DNA of 64,000 bases from Candidatus Gastranaerophilales bacterium (GCA_944325635.1 CALVBD010000001.1:186001-250000); one strand, 5' to 3'; shown: positions 31,622 to 40,660, counted from the first letter of the stretch. Notes: a model not told the origin generated them from the sequence alone. Numbers and translations: made by a program.

Positions 31622-32815
31622 TTATTTACCAAGAAAATCCTTATACTCATTAGCCTTATCGCAAATTTTTATTAAGGTTTGTTCAAGAGTACAAAATACG
31701 TATTTTTCATTTTTAAGTTTTGCTTTTCCGAAAAGAGGCGGATAAATAATATTTTCAAACAAAGCGTTTTTGAAATCTTTTAGTGCCGCATAATCCAGCC
31801 TGTCAATAATTGAAACGTAATCGCATAGATATACAAATAATTCTGCCAGTAAGCATTTAGCTTTATGTATGTTGCTGGATTTAATATTTTTTTGTACTTT
31901 TTTTAATGATGATTCAATTTGAGAATAAACAGAAAGCAGTTTTTCTTTCTTTTTCGGCAGAACTTTTTGAAAATAATCAATAGTTTGTTGGTAACCGGCT
32001 TTCATAAGATTTTCACGTTTTTCTGCAGCAAGATTAAAATCAACAATATTAATGTCGCCTGTATTTATCACTATGTAGTCGTATTTATCTTTGTCATTGT
32101 AAATATCCATGATAAATTCCGTAGCAATAATTGTTGCATAGCTGTATAGTGAATTTATATATTCAATAGTATTTTTTTCGTTACCCTCAAAGTCCCCTTC
32201 AAGTCTGAATTCAAGTATTCTGGCATTATCAGGCTGAAGATTTTTGGAAAGCTTCCACATCGGAGAACTTTTTTGTAAATCCCCGTCAACAAGAACTCTG
32301 TTATTATACTCGTAAGGCTTCATAAGCCCGGGCATACTGCAAGAAATTCTTACTGCAGTCGCAACTTCAAAGTCAGGCGTTTCTGTTTTAGAAAACTCTT
32401 TGCACTTAAAACTTGATAAATCCGTAGTAATAATAACGAGATTTTTCTCCAAGTCATTGAATGTAACTGCCTTATGGGTTCCTTTCTTATAATTATCGCC
32501 ATAATATTTTTTTTCAATCAATTCTCTAATCCAGTCAAGAAAAACCTCACCCTTACTCAGCGCAAACTGAGGTCCGATTGCGAATTGAAGATCTCTAAAA
32601 AGTTCAAAGTTTACCTGCATAAAAATATCTTTAAGTTCTGCGGCACTGTAACCTACAGCAATAAGTCCTGCCAAAACAGAACCTACAGAAGAACCGGCTA
32701 CTATATTCGGATTAATTCCGAGTTCTTCCATAGCTTTTACCGTACCACAGTATGCGGCGCCTCTGATTGCGCCCCCGCCAAAAAGACATGCATATTCATA
32801 AGATTTATTATTCAT
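31622..32815 (-). CDS. Patatin-like phospholipase
   Basis: 397 aa. Oxyanion loop GGGAIRGAAY (about 13-22), nucleophile elbow GSSVGS with catalytic Ser, and DGD (about 178) supplying the Asp of the Ser-Asp dyad; TAVRISCSMPGLMKPY is typical of the family. The C-terminal ~150 residues are a Lys-rich helical extension not part of the catalytic core. It probably hydrolyses acyl chains of phospholipids; no signal peptide. The ATG is 7 nt from the stop of the polytopic gene upstream, so an operon. Confidence 0.9.
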   Translation of the reverse strand: MNNKSYEYACLFGGGAIRGAAYCGTVKAMEELGINPNIVAGSSVGSVLAGLIAVGYSAAELKDIFMQVNFELFRDLQFAIGPQFALSKGEVFLDWIRELIEKKYYGDNYKKGTHKAVTFNDLEKNLVIITTDLSSFKCKEFSKTETPDFEVATAVRISCSMPGLMKPYEYNNRVLVDGDLQKSSPMWKLSKNLQPDNARILEFRLEGDFEGNEKNTIEYINSLYSYATIIATEFIMDIYNDKDKYDYIVINTGDINIVDFNLAAEKRENLMKAGYQQTIDYFQKVLPKKKEKLLSVYSQIESSLKKVQKNIKSSNIHKAKCLLAELFVYLCDYVSIIDRLDYAALKDFKNALFENIIYPPLFGKAKLKNEKYVFCTLEQTLIKICDKANEYKDFLGK

Positions 32816-32822
32816 ATAATTA

Positions 32823-34343
32823 TTATACTCGTTTTTTAAATTTTATATCTGTACCAAATAGAGTATCTTTATAATATTTTGTATCATCCGAAGGTTTTTT
32901 ATAATTTTTTCTGACATTTTCTTTTTCTACAAATACTCCAAACCTTTTTCCTTCATATATTGATGTCCACGTCTTGGATTTTTTTAATGCATCATATACA
33001 GGATAATCGTTTTCAATAATCATTACATCAGGAGGGTATTTATCCAGAATTTCCTGCCAGTAAGGCAATACAAGGTAGAATTTTTTTAATAAAGGTACCA
33101 TTCCCTCATAATAAACTTCCTCATACCTTCCATCCATAAATATAAGATTGTTTGGATAAAGCTTATATGCAGCATAGCTTCCAAGTCCAAAATTAGTCAG
33201 AAGTTTACCTTTAATATTATTAATTTTAACAAATTCAACTTCTTTAACAGGATAAGCCTCCATATTAAGCGGTATCGAAATATTCTTTACGCATAGAGAA
33301 AACAGAGTCATAGTGATTAAAACGGTATACAGAACTTTATTTTTCCATGCTGGAAGCTTTACATTGCTGATTAAATTATAAAAATCTTCATAACCAAAGA
33401 TCGTTGCTGTAATAACAAAAAATGGCAATAGTTTTACTTTTGTTACTGCAAGATAAAGAGTTGTTAAAAGCAAAATATATTTTGATTTATCAAGTTTATT
33501 ATACCATTCGGAAATATTCGCTGCTTTGGTTCTAACAAGCTTAACCGATTCTATAGCAATAATAGCAAACATAAAGAGTTTAAACGGAATCAGTCTGAAC
33601 ATGTGAATTTTGGAAAAAATTCCCCACCATTCAGCGACATCCGGACGCGGCATTGTATTTGCCATTAAAAGAAATTTAATATAGTCATAACCCCACGGAT
33701 TAATTAAAAGCAGCGGAATTGAAGTTAATAATGTAATAAGGTACTTTTTAAATGTTTTTTTGTTTAATATTTCTCCTACAAAATATATAAAGATAAGTCC
33801 TAATCCGGAAACAACTCCGCCATGCAAATTATTCCACAAAATTATAAGCGGAGGAATAAGAAACAATGGTTTGTTTATGTTTTTTCTTGCAAGTTCAAGA
33901 ATATATATAAATATAGTAAATAGCAGAAAAGAGAATAAATGGCATCTTACAGGGTTATTAAAATTCTCAGCGAGCGCGATAATCGGGAATATGTAAAATA
34001 TTATATTGTAAGCGTTTGAGCCGGTACGAAGCTTGATAATCTTTGAAATTACAAAGAAAATTCCGCTATACAAGAGCCATTGAAGAATAATAAGACTGTA
34101 TGGTCCAAAGTACTTTAGAAAAGCATAAAAAACAACACCGGAACCCCATTCATGATCATACCAGGTATGAACAGGAGTATAAGACAAAAAATCAGCCTTT
34201 AAGACTCCGCCTCCGTCAATTACCCCCATGCCAGCAATTAAGCGAGCCCATAAATCAAAATCATAATACGAAGCATTTGTGCAAATTGCAAAAATCAGCA
34301 GTAAAAGAGTTCCATAAAATACTATACTTTTCCACATATCCAT
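32823..34343 (-). CDS. Polytopic membrane protein, possible glycosyltransferase (506 aa)
   Basis: About ten to eleven membrane helices, then a soluble ~110-residue C-terminal part. The first loop (DFDLWARLIAGMGVID ... HTWYDHEWGSGVVFYAF) has the Asp, Asp-His-Glu arrangement expected in GT-C/PMT-like glycosyltransferases acting on polyprenyl-linked sugars; the tail has GLGSYAAYKLYPNNLIFMDGRYE, common in such proteins. The substrate is unknown. Alternative start ATG 34337 (MWKS). Upstream partner of the patatin gene. Confidence 0.65.
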   Translation of the reverse strand: MDMWKSIVFYGTLLLLIFAICTNASYYDFDLWARLIAGMGVIDGGGVLKADFLSYTPVHTWYDHEWGSGVVFYAFLKYFGPYSLIILQWLLYSGIFFVISKIIKLRTGSNAYNIIFYIFPIIALAENFNNPVRCHLFSFLLFTIFIYILELARKNINKPLFLIPPLIILWNNLHGGVVSGLGLIFIYFVGEILNKKTFKKYLITLLTSIPLLLINPWGYDYIKFLLMANTMPRPDVAEWWGIFSKIHMFRLIPFKLFMFAIIAIESVKLVRTKAANISEWYNKLDKSKYILLLTTLYLAVTKVKLLPFFVITATIFGYEDFYNLISNVKLPAWKNKVLYTVLITMTLFSLCVKNISIPLNMEAYPVKEVEFVKINNIKGKLLTNFGLGSYAAYKLYPNNLIFMDGRYEEVYYEGMVPLLKKFYLVLPYWQEILDKYPPDVMIIENDYPVYDALKKSKTWTSIYEGKRFGVFVEKENVRKNYKKPSDDTKYYKDTLFGTDIKFKKRV

Positions 34344-34360
34344 AGGAAAAATCTTAACAT

Positions 34361-34390
34361 AAAAAAATCCGCCTGTTAAGCGGATTTTTT
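34361..34390. terminator. Terminator between the HEAT-like gene and the polytopic gene
   Basis: AAATCCGC/GCGGATTT stem with A- and T-runs on both sides; on the minus strand it ends the transcript of the 98-aa gene region. Confidence 0.85.
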
Positions 34391-34409
34391 AGATTAATAA
34401 AACTTTCTT

Positions 34410-34694
34410 TTAAGCAGCCATTTCGCCTTTGATTTCTCTGATTAAGTATTCAGCAACCCATTCAAAGTCTTTATTTTCGTGAGCAGCTTTTTCTAAATAT
34501 TTAATGGAAGCATCACCGATTCTAATCAAAGTCATAGCAACAACGCCTCTTTTAATACCTCTAACAACCTGCAATTGATCAACAAGCTGAGGAAGTACTT
34601 CTGTACCTATATCAACCAATTTATTTTCAAGTTCATTTTTAGTTGTATTGTCTGCATTTTCTAACTTTGTAAGAATTTCATTAACTGTGTCCAT
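34410..34694 (-). CDS. Small HEAT-repeat-like protein (94 aa)
   Basis: ATG 34694 (MDTVNEIL) has GGAG upstream; an ATG four codons earlier sits on that site. All-helical: LENKLVDIGTEVLPQLVDQL and RGVVAMTLIRIGDASIKYLEKAA look like two or three HEAT-type helix pairs. Probably a binding or scaffold protein in the cytoplasm. Transcribed between two terminators. Confidence 0.7.
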   Translation of the reverse strand: MDTVNEILTKLENADNTTKNELENKLVDIGTEVLPQLVDQLQVVRGIKRGVVAMTLIRIGDASIKYLEKAAHENKDFEWVAEYLIREIKGEMAA

Positions 34695-34796
34695 GATAAT
34701 CTCCATATATTTTCTAACCTATGTTATTATTATAATTCAAAAGATGAGCCAATAGGGATTTCCTTACATAATCTTTATATCGTATAAAGAAAGGCT

Positions 34797-34823
34797 AAAA
34801 AACCCGCATTTGCTGCGGGTTTT
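34797..34823 (-). terminator. Terminator of the 682-aa MGxAASQAR gene
   Basis: AAACCCGCA/TGCGGGTTT stem, T-run on the minus strand, six bases after the stop codon. Confidence 0.88.
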
Positions 34824-34828
34824 AATCT

Positions 34829-36877
34829 TTATGCTTCAAACATTTTGAAGTTTCTCTCAACGTTTTTATCCATTACGGATTTTATTGAATCATATTCTGT
34901 TTGTAGTGAATTGTGTTCTGTATCAATATTTTTTAATTCAATATCATAACGTTTATCTTTAGCCTGAATAGCATTCATTTTCTTAGTGTATTCTGCTTCA
35001 GCACGGGTTATATCAACGTCAACAGTGGATTCTGTAATATCACTACAATTTGTATACATTGTAGAAACCCACATATCTTCATCATTAACCTGTTCCATTG
35101 AAACAAGGCCGCTTTCCAATGCATATTGCAGCCATTCTTGACTTGATGCAAGTCCTTTTTCAATAGTGGTGTAACCGCCTTCAAGCATACGCTGGAAGAG
35201 ATTTGTATACCATTTAGCTTTAGCTTCGCCGTCTGAATCAGGATCATTTACATCAACCCAGGTATATTTAGGTGTGCCGTATAGCTCAATGGCTTTTTCA
35301 CAGAGGTAAACATCAATGATAGCCTGGAAGTTACAATAGTATTCTTCATCTTCTAAATCTATTTTACCATCGCCGTCTTCATCAACACCTGTACTGATTT
35401 GTACATATTCACCTTCGACTCCGCCTTCAGAACCGTCAAGTGCTGTTGTAGGGAAGAGTGGAGCATTTGTTCTGCCCTCTGATGGATTATCTGGATTTAT
35501 GTAATCTCCATAAAGAATCCATTCCATATCATCAAGATTACCATAGTATTTTTCATCTATTTTCTGGCCAAATATAAACTGTGATAGTTGTTCTGAAGCT
35601 ACATAGTATCGATTTTGCGCCTTTTTCGCCTCAGAATTATCAGGTAAACTATCGATTATTTTATCTCTGTCCAATGCTCCCATAATGCCGCCCTGGAAGT
35701 ATTTGTACATTTCAGTGACCAACTCTGCCATTTCGTCATCAGTAGGAGTATAGCTGTAACGTTCAACAAAAGGACCGGTTACGACGCTTCCGTCGTTCAT
35801 TGTTAATTGACCTAAATTACCATCTTGTGAAGGTGCAATTTCTTCAAGGTTTGCGTTTACTTGATTCCATGTAATTACGTATACCCCATTTTCTTGTGTA
35901 ATGGTTGCGCCTTTTGCTATATAGTCTGCTTCAGTAGAAAGACCTCTGTTCGGAGCAGGAGAGTTCTCATCAGTTATTCCTGTGGTTGTATCCATGCTCA
36001 AATATTCTTCCATTTGAGCAGCGAAAACTTTTGAGGTCTCATCATCAAGCATGTCTTTGATGTTATCCCAAATTTTACCTAGGGCATCTTGATAAGTACC
36101 ATAATTCCCGGAGGTTGCACCTCCTGCACCCATGAGTTCTTTATACCAATCCTGATATGATTTTCCGGTTCCACCTTCTTCTTTATATATATAGTCTTTC
36201 ATGTAGTCTTTTACTGCAGCTGTATATGCAGCATCAGCAGCCTGGTATTCAGTTAATAATTCTGTATAAACACCATATTCAACAGATGTTTTGGATTTGT
36301 CGTAACCATAGTGAAGTCCTGATACTCTTATTACTTCAGGGGTAGGATTTTGCTCTGTAGCAGGGATATATTCATATACCATATCCCCTTCCCAAATCCT
36401 CTGCAAATCTTTTTCAAATTCATATACCTGATCTTGTTCAAAGTAAGTTGTAGTTTTTTCAAGACCGTATGATTTCAAAAATTCTTCTAATGCTTTTGCA
36501 TTCAAACCTTCAGTATCGCCTTCTTCAATTTCTTTATCTTCTGAAGCTTTTTTGAAGGCTTCTTCGAATCTTGCAGTATCAAGTTCTGAAACAAGAAGTT
36601 CACCGGATTTATTTACAAGACCATATTGGTTGTTAAGCGGACTGTATGCTGTTAAGCTGTTAAATGTCAAATCCTGATACTGTGCTTCTCCGAGCAGGTT
36701 ATAATTGCTCATCATTAATTGGGTTTTATTTAAAGCAGCAATATATTCGTCACTAACCTTAGAACTTTCTGTTGTAAGGCGCATTTTGGCGTTATTAATG
36801 AGCTGAGAACGCAGTTCATTATCCGCCATACGTGACGTGATAGATAATAATCTCGCTTGTGATGCTGCCAATCCCAT
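34829..36877 (-). CDS. MGxAASQAR-family protein 2 (682 aa), with EF-hand-like loop
   Basis: Starts MGLAASQARLLSITSRMAD. N-terminal ~90 residues helical; a very acidic, Tyr/Thr/Asp-rich middle of ~500 residues; at about 497-508 DEDGDGKIDLED, a canonical calcium loop; the last ~55 residues form a coiled coil with AIQAKDKRYDIELKNIDTE, ending KNVERNFKMFEA. Both ends match the 348-aa protein at 14855. No signal peptide or membrane helix. The high Asp/Glu content, calcium loop and FliA-type promoter fit a secreted surface filament or adhesin, but no function is established. AAAGGAAAA precedes the ATG. Confidence 0.8.
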   Translation of the reverse strand: MGLAASQARLLSITSRMADNELRSQLINNAKMRLTTESSKVSDEYIAALNKTQLMMSNYNLLGEAQYQDLTFNSLTAYSPLNNQYGLVNKSGELLVSELDTARFEEAFKKASEDKEIEEGDTEGLNAKALEEFLKSYGLEKTTTYFEQDQVYEFEKDLQRIWEGDMVYEYIPATEQNPTPEVIRVSGLHYGYDKSKTSVEYGVYTELLTEYQAADAAYTAAVKDYMKDYIYKEEGGTGKSYQDWYKELMGAGGATSGNYGTYQDALGKIWDNIKDMLDDETSKVFAAQMEEYLSMDTTTGITDENSPAPNRGLSTEADYIAKGATITQENGVYVITWNQVNANLEEIAPSQDGNLGQLTMNDGSVVTGPFVERYSYTPTDDEMAELVTEMYKYFQGGIMGALDRDKIIDSLPDNSEAKKAQNRYYVASEQLSQFIFGQKIDEKYYGNLDDMEWILYGDYINPDNPSEGRTNAPLFPTTALDGSEGGVEGEYVQISTGVDEDGDGKIDLEDEEYYCNFQAIIDVYLCEKAIELYGTPKYTWVDVNDPDSDGEAKAKWYTNLFQRMLEGGYTTIEKGLASSQEWLQYALESGLVSMEQVNDEDMWVSTMYTNCSDITESTVDVDITRAEAEYTKKMNAIQAKDKRYDIELKNIDTEHNSLQTEYDSIKSVMDKNVERNFKMFEA

Positions 36878-36932
36878 AGTTTACGAACTTTTTCCTTTCA
36901 AATCTTTGTTTCGTAATATATTCTTTGTATGG

Positions 36933-36960
36933 TTATCGGCTTTTTGGGGAGTTTTCTTTA
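36933..36960 (-). promoter_or_regulatory. Sigma-28/sigma-D-type promoter
   Basis: On the minus strand: TAAAGAAA, 12 nt, GCCGATAA (TAAA-N16-GCCGATAA), 55 nt before the ATG at 36877. The -10 octamer is a perfect FliA match; spacing is identical to the site at 15940. Confidence 0.72.
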
Positions 36961-36987
36961 ATTAATCAGGGGAATTTTTACAATTTG

Positions 36988-38025
36988 TTACAATCTTCTT
37001 AATGCATCTTCAAGGCGTTTTAAATTTTTTATATCAGTACCGATGCCGCACAGAAGCATTGTTGATTTTGAATTAGTTTTTTCATCTTCTATATTTTCTT
37101 TTTCGTACAGGTGCTCAGAGAGTTCAAAACCTGTATAATCCTTATGTTTTACAAGAATTTTTGTAATGTCGTCTCCAAAAAATTCACAATTTCCACAACG
37201 TTTTTTTAAAGAATTAATGTTCTGAATAAGTTCATCAAGTTTTTTTCTGCCTCTTTTGGAGTTAAGAAAGTTTATATTTGCCTCGATTGAGGCAAGCAGA
37301 GGGTATGATGGCGAAGTTGTATTAATCACACTTAGTGAATATTTGATATCGGCATTACAGTTAGAGTGTAGAAGAGCAGTAGGATTTAAGCCTCCTGCAG
37401 TTTTATGAAGAGACTGTATTGTAAAATCTGCAATTTTAACTGCACTTTTCGGCAGCATATCTGAAAACGGATAAAGCGCTCCGTGTGCTTCATCAACAAT
37501 GAGATAGGCTCCGTATTTTTCACAAAGCTTTTTTATTGCAGATATATCAGATACAATTCCTTCATAGGTAGGCGATGTAACAATAAGAGCTTTAATCTTA
37601 TTCGATTTAAAATGATTTTCTAAATTTTCTACACTTGTTGCAAGCGGCACTCCCCATTCTTCAGATTTCGGTAATTCATAGTAAACCGCTGATGCTCCGG
37701 CAAGCGTTACCGCATTCTTATGGCAGGGGTGTGAATTAGTCCAGATAAGAACTTTCTCATTTTGTTTTACACATGCCAACACTGCAGCTATAATCCCGCT
37801 TGAAGAACCATTCGTTAAAAATAAGGTTGATTTAGTACCGTAAATTTTTCCGGCTTTATCCTCCGCCTTTTCAAGCGCTTCCTGTGGATTATAAAAATCT
37901 GTCTCAGAAATATCATATTTATAAAAATTTCTGAATTTATTGAATATAAAATAATGCTGTCCATGCGAAGGTGTTGTAAAAAGTGTTTTATTACATTTTT
38001 TACGAAGTATTGTAATTAGATTCAT
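36988..38025 (-). CDS. Orn/Lys/Arg-decarboxylase-like PLP enzyme, short form (345 aa)
   Basis: Fold-type I PLP enzyme: TTPSHGQH (for TPGHxxG), FLTNGSSSGIIAAVLA, VTSPTYEGIVSDI, IVDEAHGALYPF (PLP-Asp) and IQSLHKTAGGLNPTALLH with the Schiff-base Lys. The C-terminal decarboxylase domain of full-length enzymes (over 450 aa) is missing, so activity could be decarboxylase or another PLP reaction on a basic amino acid. The ATG is two bases from the PilZ gene stop: same operon. Confidence 0.78.
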   Translation of the reverse strand: MNLITILRKKCNKTLFTTPSHGQHYFIFNKFRNFYKYDISETDFYNPQEALEKAEDKAGKIYGTKSTLFLTNGSSSGIIAAVLACVKQNEKVLIWTNSHPCHKNAVTLAGASAVYYELPKSEEWGVPLATSVENLENHFKSNKIKALIVTSPTYEGIVSDISAIKKLCEKYGAYLIVDEAHGALYPFSDMLPKSAVKIADFTIQSLHKTAGGLNPTALLHSNCNADIKYSLSVINTTSPSYPLLASIEANINFLNSKRGRKKLDELIQNINSLKKRCGNCEFFGDDITKILVKHKDYTGFELSEHLYEKENIEDEKTNSKSTMLLCGIGTDIKNLKRLEDALRRL

Positions 38026-38027
38026 AT

Positions 38028-38618
38028 TTATTTGTTTTTAATCTCTATACTTCTTTTTGTACAATACTGGACAAGAGTCATTTTATCCCTGTTTTCGTAA
38101 AAGGAAAAACGTCCGGAATGTGTATATTCACCATTTGAACCTTTTTCAATTCTTATAGGGCTGTACTTGCATGTAACACTTTGAGCCTCAGACAAAGGAA
38201 GCGTAATATTATATTCGCCCTCAATATTTACATTTGACTTTGTTTTAAATTTCATACCGCCTGCTGAAATATCAAGTGTTGTAATAGGATATTTTTCTTC
38301 TCCGCATGAAAGTTCAAGATCAAGGACATACTTTATACGTGTATACTGACGGCGCTGTAAAAATTTATGTTTAGCAGGACTCGCAATAAATAATATTTTA
38401 CCTTCTATTGATTTAGGATAGGAATCAAAATAAAGCGTTCCATATTTTGATTCAAGATAAAATTCGCAATAATTGCTTCTTAATATACCTTTAGGTTCGT
38501 ATTCGAGTTCAAGAGTGAAACCTTCAGGTTTTACGTCTGTCACGGTACCTTTATTGGCAAATTTGAAATCTGCCGGAATCATTATAACTTTTTGACCTTT
38601 TTCAAGTAATTCTCTCAT
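38028..38618 (-). CDS. PilZ-domain (c-di-GMP-binding) protein
   Basis: 196 aa. The N-terminal half resembles the YcgR-type flagellar-brake domain (GQKVIMIPADFKF, GTVTDVKPEGFTLEL). The C-terminal PilZ domain has RRQYTRI (RxxxR, about 104-110) and TLDISAGGMKF (D/NxSxxG, about 128-138), both needed to bind cyclic di-GMP. No membrane segment. It is a candidate effector linking c-di-GMP to motility or surface features, and is co-transcribed with the PLP enzyme. No GGDEF or EAL protein lies in the window. Confidence 0.85.
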   Translation of the reverse strand: MRELLEKGQKVIMIPADFKFANKGTVTDVKPEGFTLELEYEPKGILRSNYCEFYLESKYGTLYFDSYPKSIEGKILFIASPAKHKFLQRRQYTRIKYVLDLELSCGEEKYPITTLDISAGGMKFKTKSNVNIEGEYNITLPLSEAQSVTCKYSPIRIEKGSNGEYTHSGRFSFYENRDKMTLVQYCTKRSIEIKNK

Positions 38619-38701
38619 TATTAAATCCTCTTATAAAATATTTTTTCTTATTATAGCCTATTAGAATTGATTTGTCATCTTCTTAATATAAGTAAAGAAA
38701 A

Positions 38702-38724
38702 GCCCCGTCCAAAACCGGCGGGGC
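38702..38724 (-). terminator. Second terminator-like hairpin downstream of secY
   Basis: GCCCCG/CGGGGC stem with a T-rich tail on the minus strand. Confidence 0.6.
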
Positions 38725-38778
38725 AAATACTGAGCAATCAGAAGAGTTGAGGATTTACATTTATATGCTACATCTATT

Positions 38779-38802
38779 CTTTTGGTGAAACATTACCAAA
38801 AG
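38779..38802. other. Perfect short hairpin
   Basis: 8-bp inverted repeat CTTTTGGT/ACCAAAAG with an 8-nt loop between the two secY-side terminators. No clear role. Confidence 0.35.
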
Positions 38803-38818
38803 TAAGTAATTTTATATT

Positions 38819-38851
38819 AAAAAAGCAGTCCCTAAAGATTAAGGACTGCTT
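38819..38851 (-). terminator. secY operon terminator
   Basis: AAGCAGTCC/GGACTGCTT 9-bp stem with an 11-nt loop; followed by a T-run on the minus strand, 22 bases after the secY stop. Confidence 0.88.
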
Positions 38852-38873
38852 AGTCAGTTTGTATAACACTTTG

Positions 38874-40208
38874 TTACTCTTTCAGGAAAGATTCGTAATT
38901 TCTAGCAAGCAAGTGTGTCTTAACTTGATTAATTAAATCTAAGGCAACACCGACCATGATTATCAAAGATGTTGCACCGATACCCTGTAATGTTTTGATA
39001 TTGGTTATATAACTTGCAAAAGACGGAACAAGTGCTATTATACCAAGAGCGATTGCGCCGATAAATGTTGTTTTTGTAAGTATTTTATCTAACGCTTCCG
39101 CAGTTGGTTTACCCGGTTTTACACCCGGAATTGAAGAACCGTATTTTTTCAAGTTTTTCGCAATATCTTTTGGCTGCATATTCGGCATGATTGATGCATA
39201 GAAGAATGTTAAGCCTACAATCAATAAGAAATACAGCACGTAATACGGAATTCCGTCAGGACTCATATATCTTGTCAGAGTCATTACGAAATCTTTGACC
39301 GCTTCGCTTTTGAAGTTTAATTGTCCGATTAAACTCAGAACGGTTGAAGGGAATAACAAAATTGCAACCGCAAAGATAATCGGCATAACGCCGCCCGGAT
39401 TAAGCTTGAACGGAATAAATGAATTCATTCCGCCGTAAACTTTATTTCCAACCTGACGTTTAGGATTAACAATAATAACTTTTCTTACAGCTTCTTGCAT
39501 GATTACGATGAAAACCATAGTCACAAAGAATATTGCAAGGAGCGCAAGCAGCCCGAATTGTAACGCAGTGCTGTGGGATACCATTTGAGCAGTTCTTCCC
39601 GCATACACAGGAATACCTGAAATAATACCGACAAAGATAATTAAAGAACCTCCGTTGCCGATACCTTTTTCAGTGATAAGCTCTGATATCCACATTACAA
39701 GCATTGAACCCGCAGTTAATACAGCAATTGAACTGATAAAGAACAAGTGATGATTAACTCCCGGCATAATAGCACCCGGCAGGTGTTTCATAAATATCAT
39801 AAAGACCAAAGATTGAAACACAGCAAGTACTACCGTGAAAATACGTGTATATTGTGATAATTTTCGTCTGCCGGCTTCCCCTTCTTCAGTTTGAAGTTTT
39901 TCCAAAGAAGGGATTACAACTGAAACCAGCTGAACAATGATTGAAGATGTAATGAACGGACCTATACCCAGAGCGAATATAGATACGTTTCCAAGAGCAC
40001 CGCCCGTGAATAAATCAAGAAAACCAATTATATTGTTTCCGGATGCAATATTTGAGAACACTGCGTTGTTTATACCATAAAGCGGTAATTGCGCGCCGAG
40101 TCTGAATACTGCTATCATCAGAAACGTAAAAATAATTTTCTGTTTTAAGCCGGACGCATGCCACATTGACATTAAATCTTCCGTAGAAGGCATTCTCATT
40201 TGTGCCAT
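38874..40208 (-). CDS. secY: Preprotein translocase subunit SecY
   Basis: 444 aa with ten membrane helices. Typical features: RLGAQLPLYGI, the plug-region LFTGGALGNVSIFALGIGPFITSSIIVQL, EGEAGRRKLSQYTR, ITEKGIGNGGSLIIF, QVGNKVYGGMNSFIPFKLNPGGVMPIIFA, and LKKYGSSIPGVKPGKPT in cytosolic loop 5. It forms the Sec channel. Its ATG overlaps the rplO stop by one base. The gene is followed by a terminator, not by adk or map. Confidence 0.98.
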   Translation of the reverse strand: MAQMRMPSTEDLMSMWHASGLKQKIIFTFLMIAVFRLGAQLPLYGINNAVFSNIASGNNIIGFLDLFTGGALGNVSIFALGIGPFITSSIIVQLVSVVIPSLEKLQTEEGEAGRRKLSQYTRIFTVVLAVFQSLVFMIFMKHLPGAIMPGVNHHLFFISSIAVLTAGSMLVMWISELITEKGIGNGGSLIIFVGIISGIPVYAGRTAQMVSHSTALQFGLLALLAIFFVTMVFIVIMQEAVRKVIIVNPKRQVGNKVYGGMNSFIPFKLNPGGVMPIIFAVAILLFPSTVLSLIGQLNFKSEAVKDFVMTLTRYMSPDGIPYYVLYFLLIVGLTFFYASIMPNMQPKDIAKNLKKYGSSIPGVKPGKPTAEALDKILTKTTFIGAIALGIIALVPSFASYITNIKTLQGIGATSLIIMVGVALDLINQVKTHLLARNYESFLKE

Positions 40209-40660
40209 TATACTAACTCAACCTTTCCGCCTGCAGCTTCAATTTTAGCTTTAGCCGACGGTGTTACGTAGCTTGCTTTAACTGTAATTGCAGATTTAAT
40301 TTCTCCGTTACCTAAAATTCTCAAGCCATCTGCAGACGGATGAGCTTTTCTAGCTTCTTTCAAAGCTTCAATAGAAACTTCTTTCATGCCTAATCCTTCA
40401 AGTCTGCCGACATTGATAGCTTCAAATGATAATTTTTTGTATACCTGGAAGCCTTTTAATTTAGGTAATCTTCTGTAAGCTGGCATCTGACCGCCTTCAA
40501 AACCTCTTTTAGAAGCACTGCCTGAACGTTGTCCTTCACCGTTATGACCGCGGCAAGATGTTTTACCTCTGCCTGATGAACGGCCTCTGCCTACTCTTTT
40601 TGTTTTATGAGTTGAACCTTCTGCAGGTTGCAAGCTTTCTAATGTAATCATTTCTGACAT
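40208..40660 (-). CDS. rplO: 50S ribosomal protein L15
   Basis: 150 aa: KRVGRGRSSGRGKTSCRGHNGEGQRSG and RGFEGGQMPAYRRLPKLKGF at the N-terminus, both hallmarks of L15; C-terminal KAKIEAAGGKVELV. A 129-nt gap separates it from rpmD, in which TGACTGC (40688-40694) can pair with GCAGTCA (40776-40782), so the leader may be structured. Confidence 0.97.
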   Translation of the reverse strand: MSEMITLESLQPAEGSTHKTKRVGRGRSSGRGKTSCRGHNGEGQRSGSASKRGFEGGQMPAYRRLPKLKGFQVYKKLSFEAINVGRLEGLGMKEVSIEALKEARKAHPSADGLRILGNGEIKSAITVKASYVTPSAKAKIEAAGGKVELV

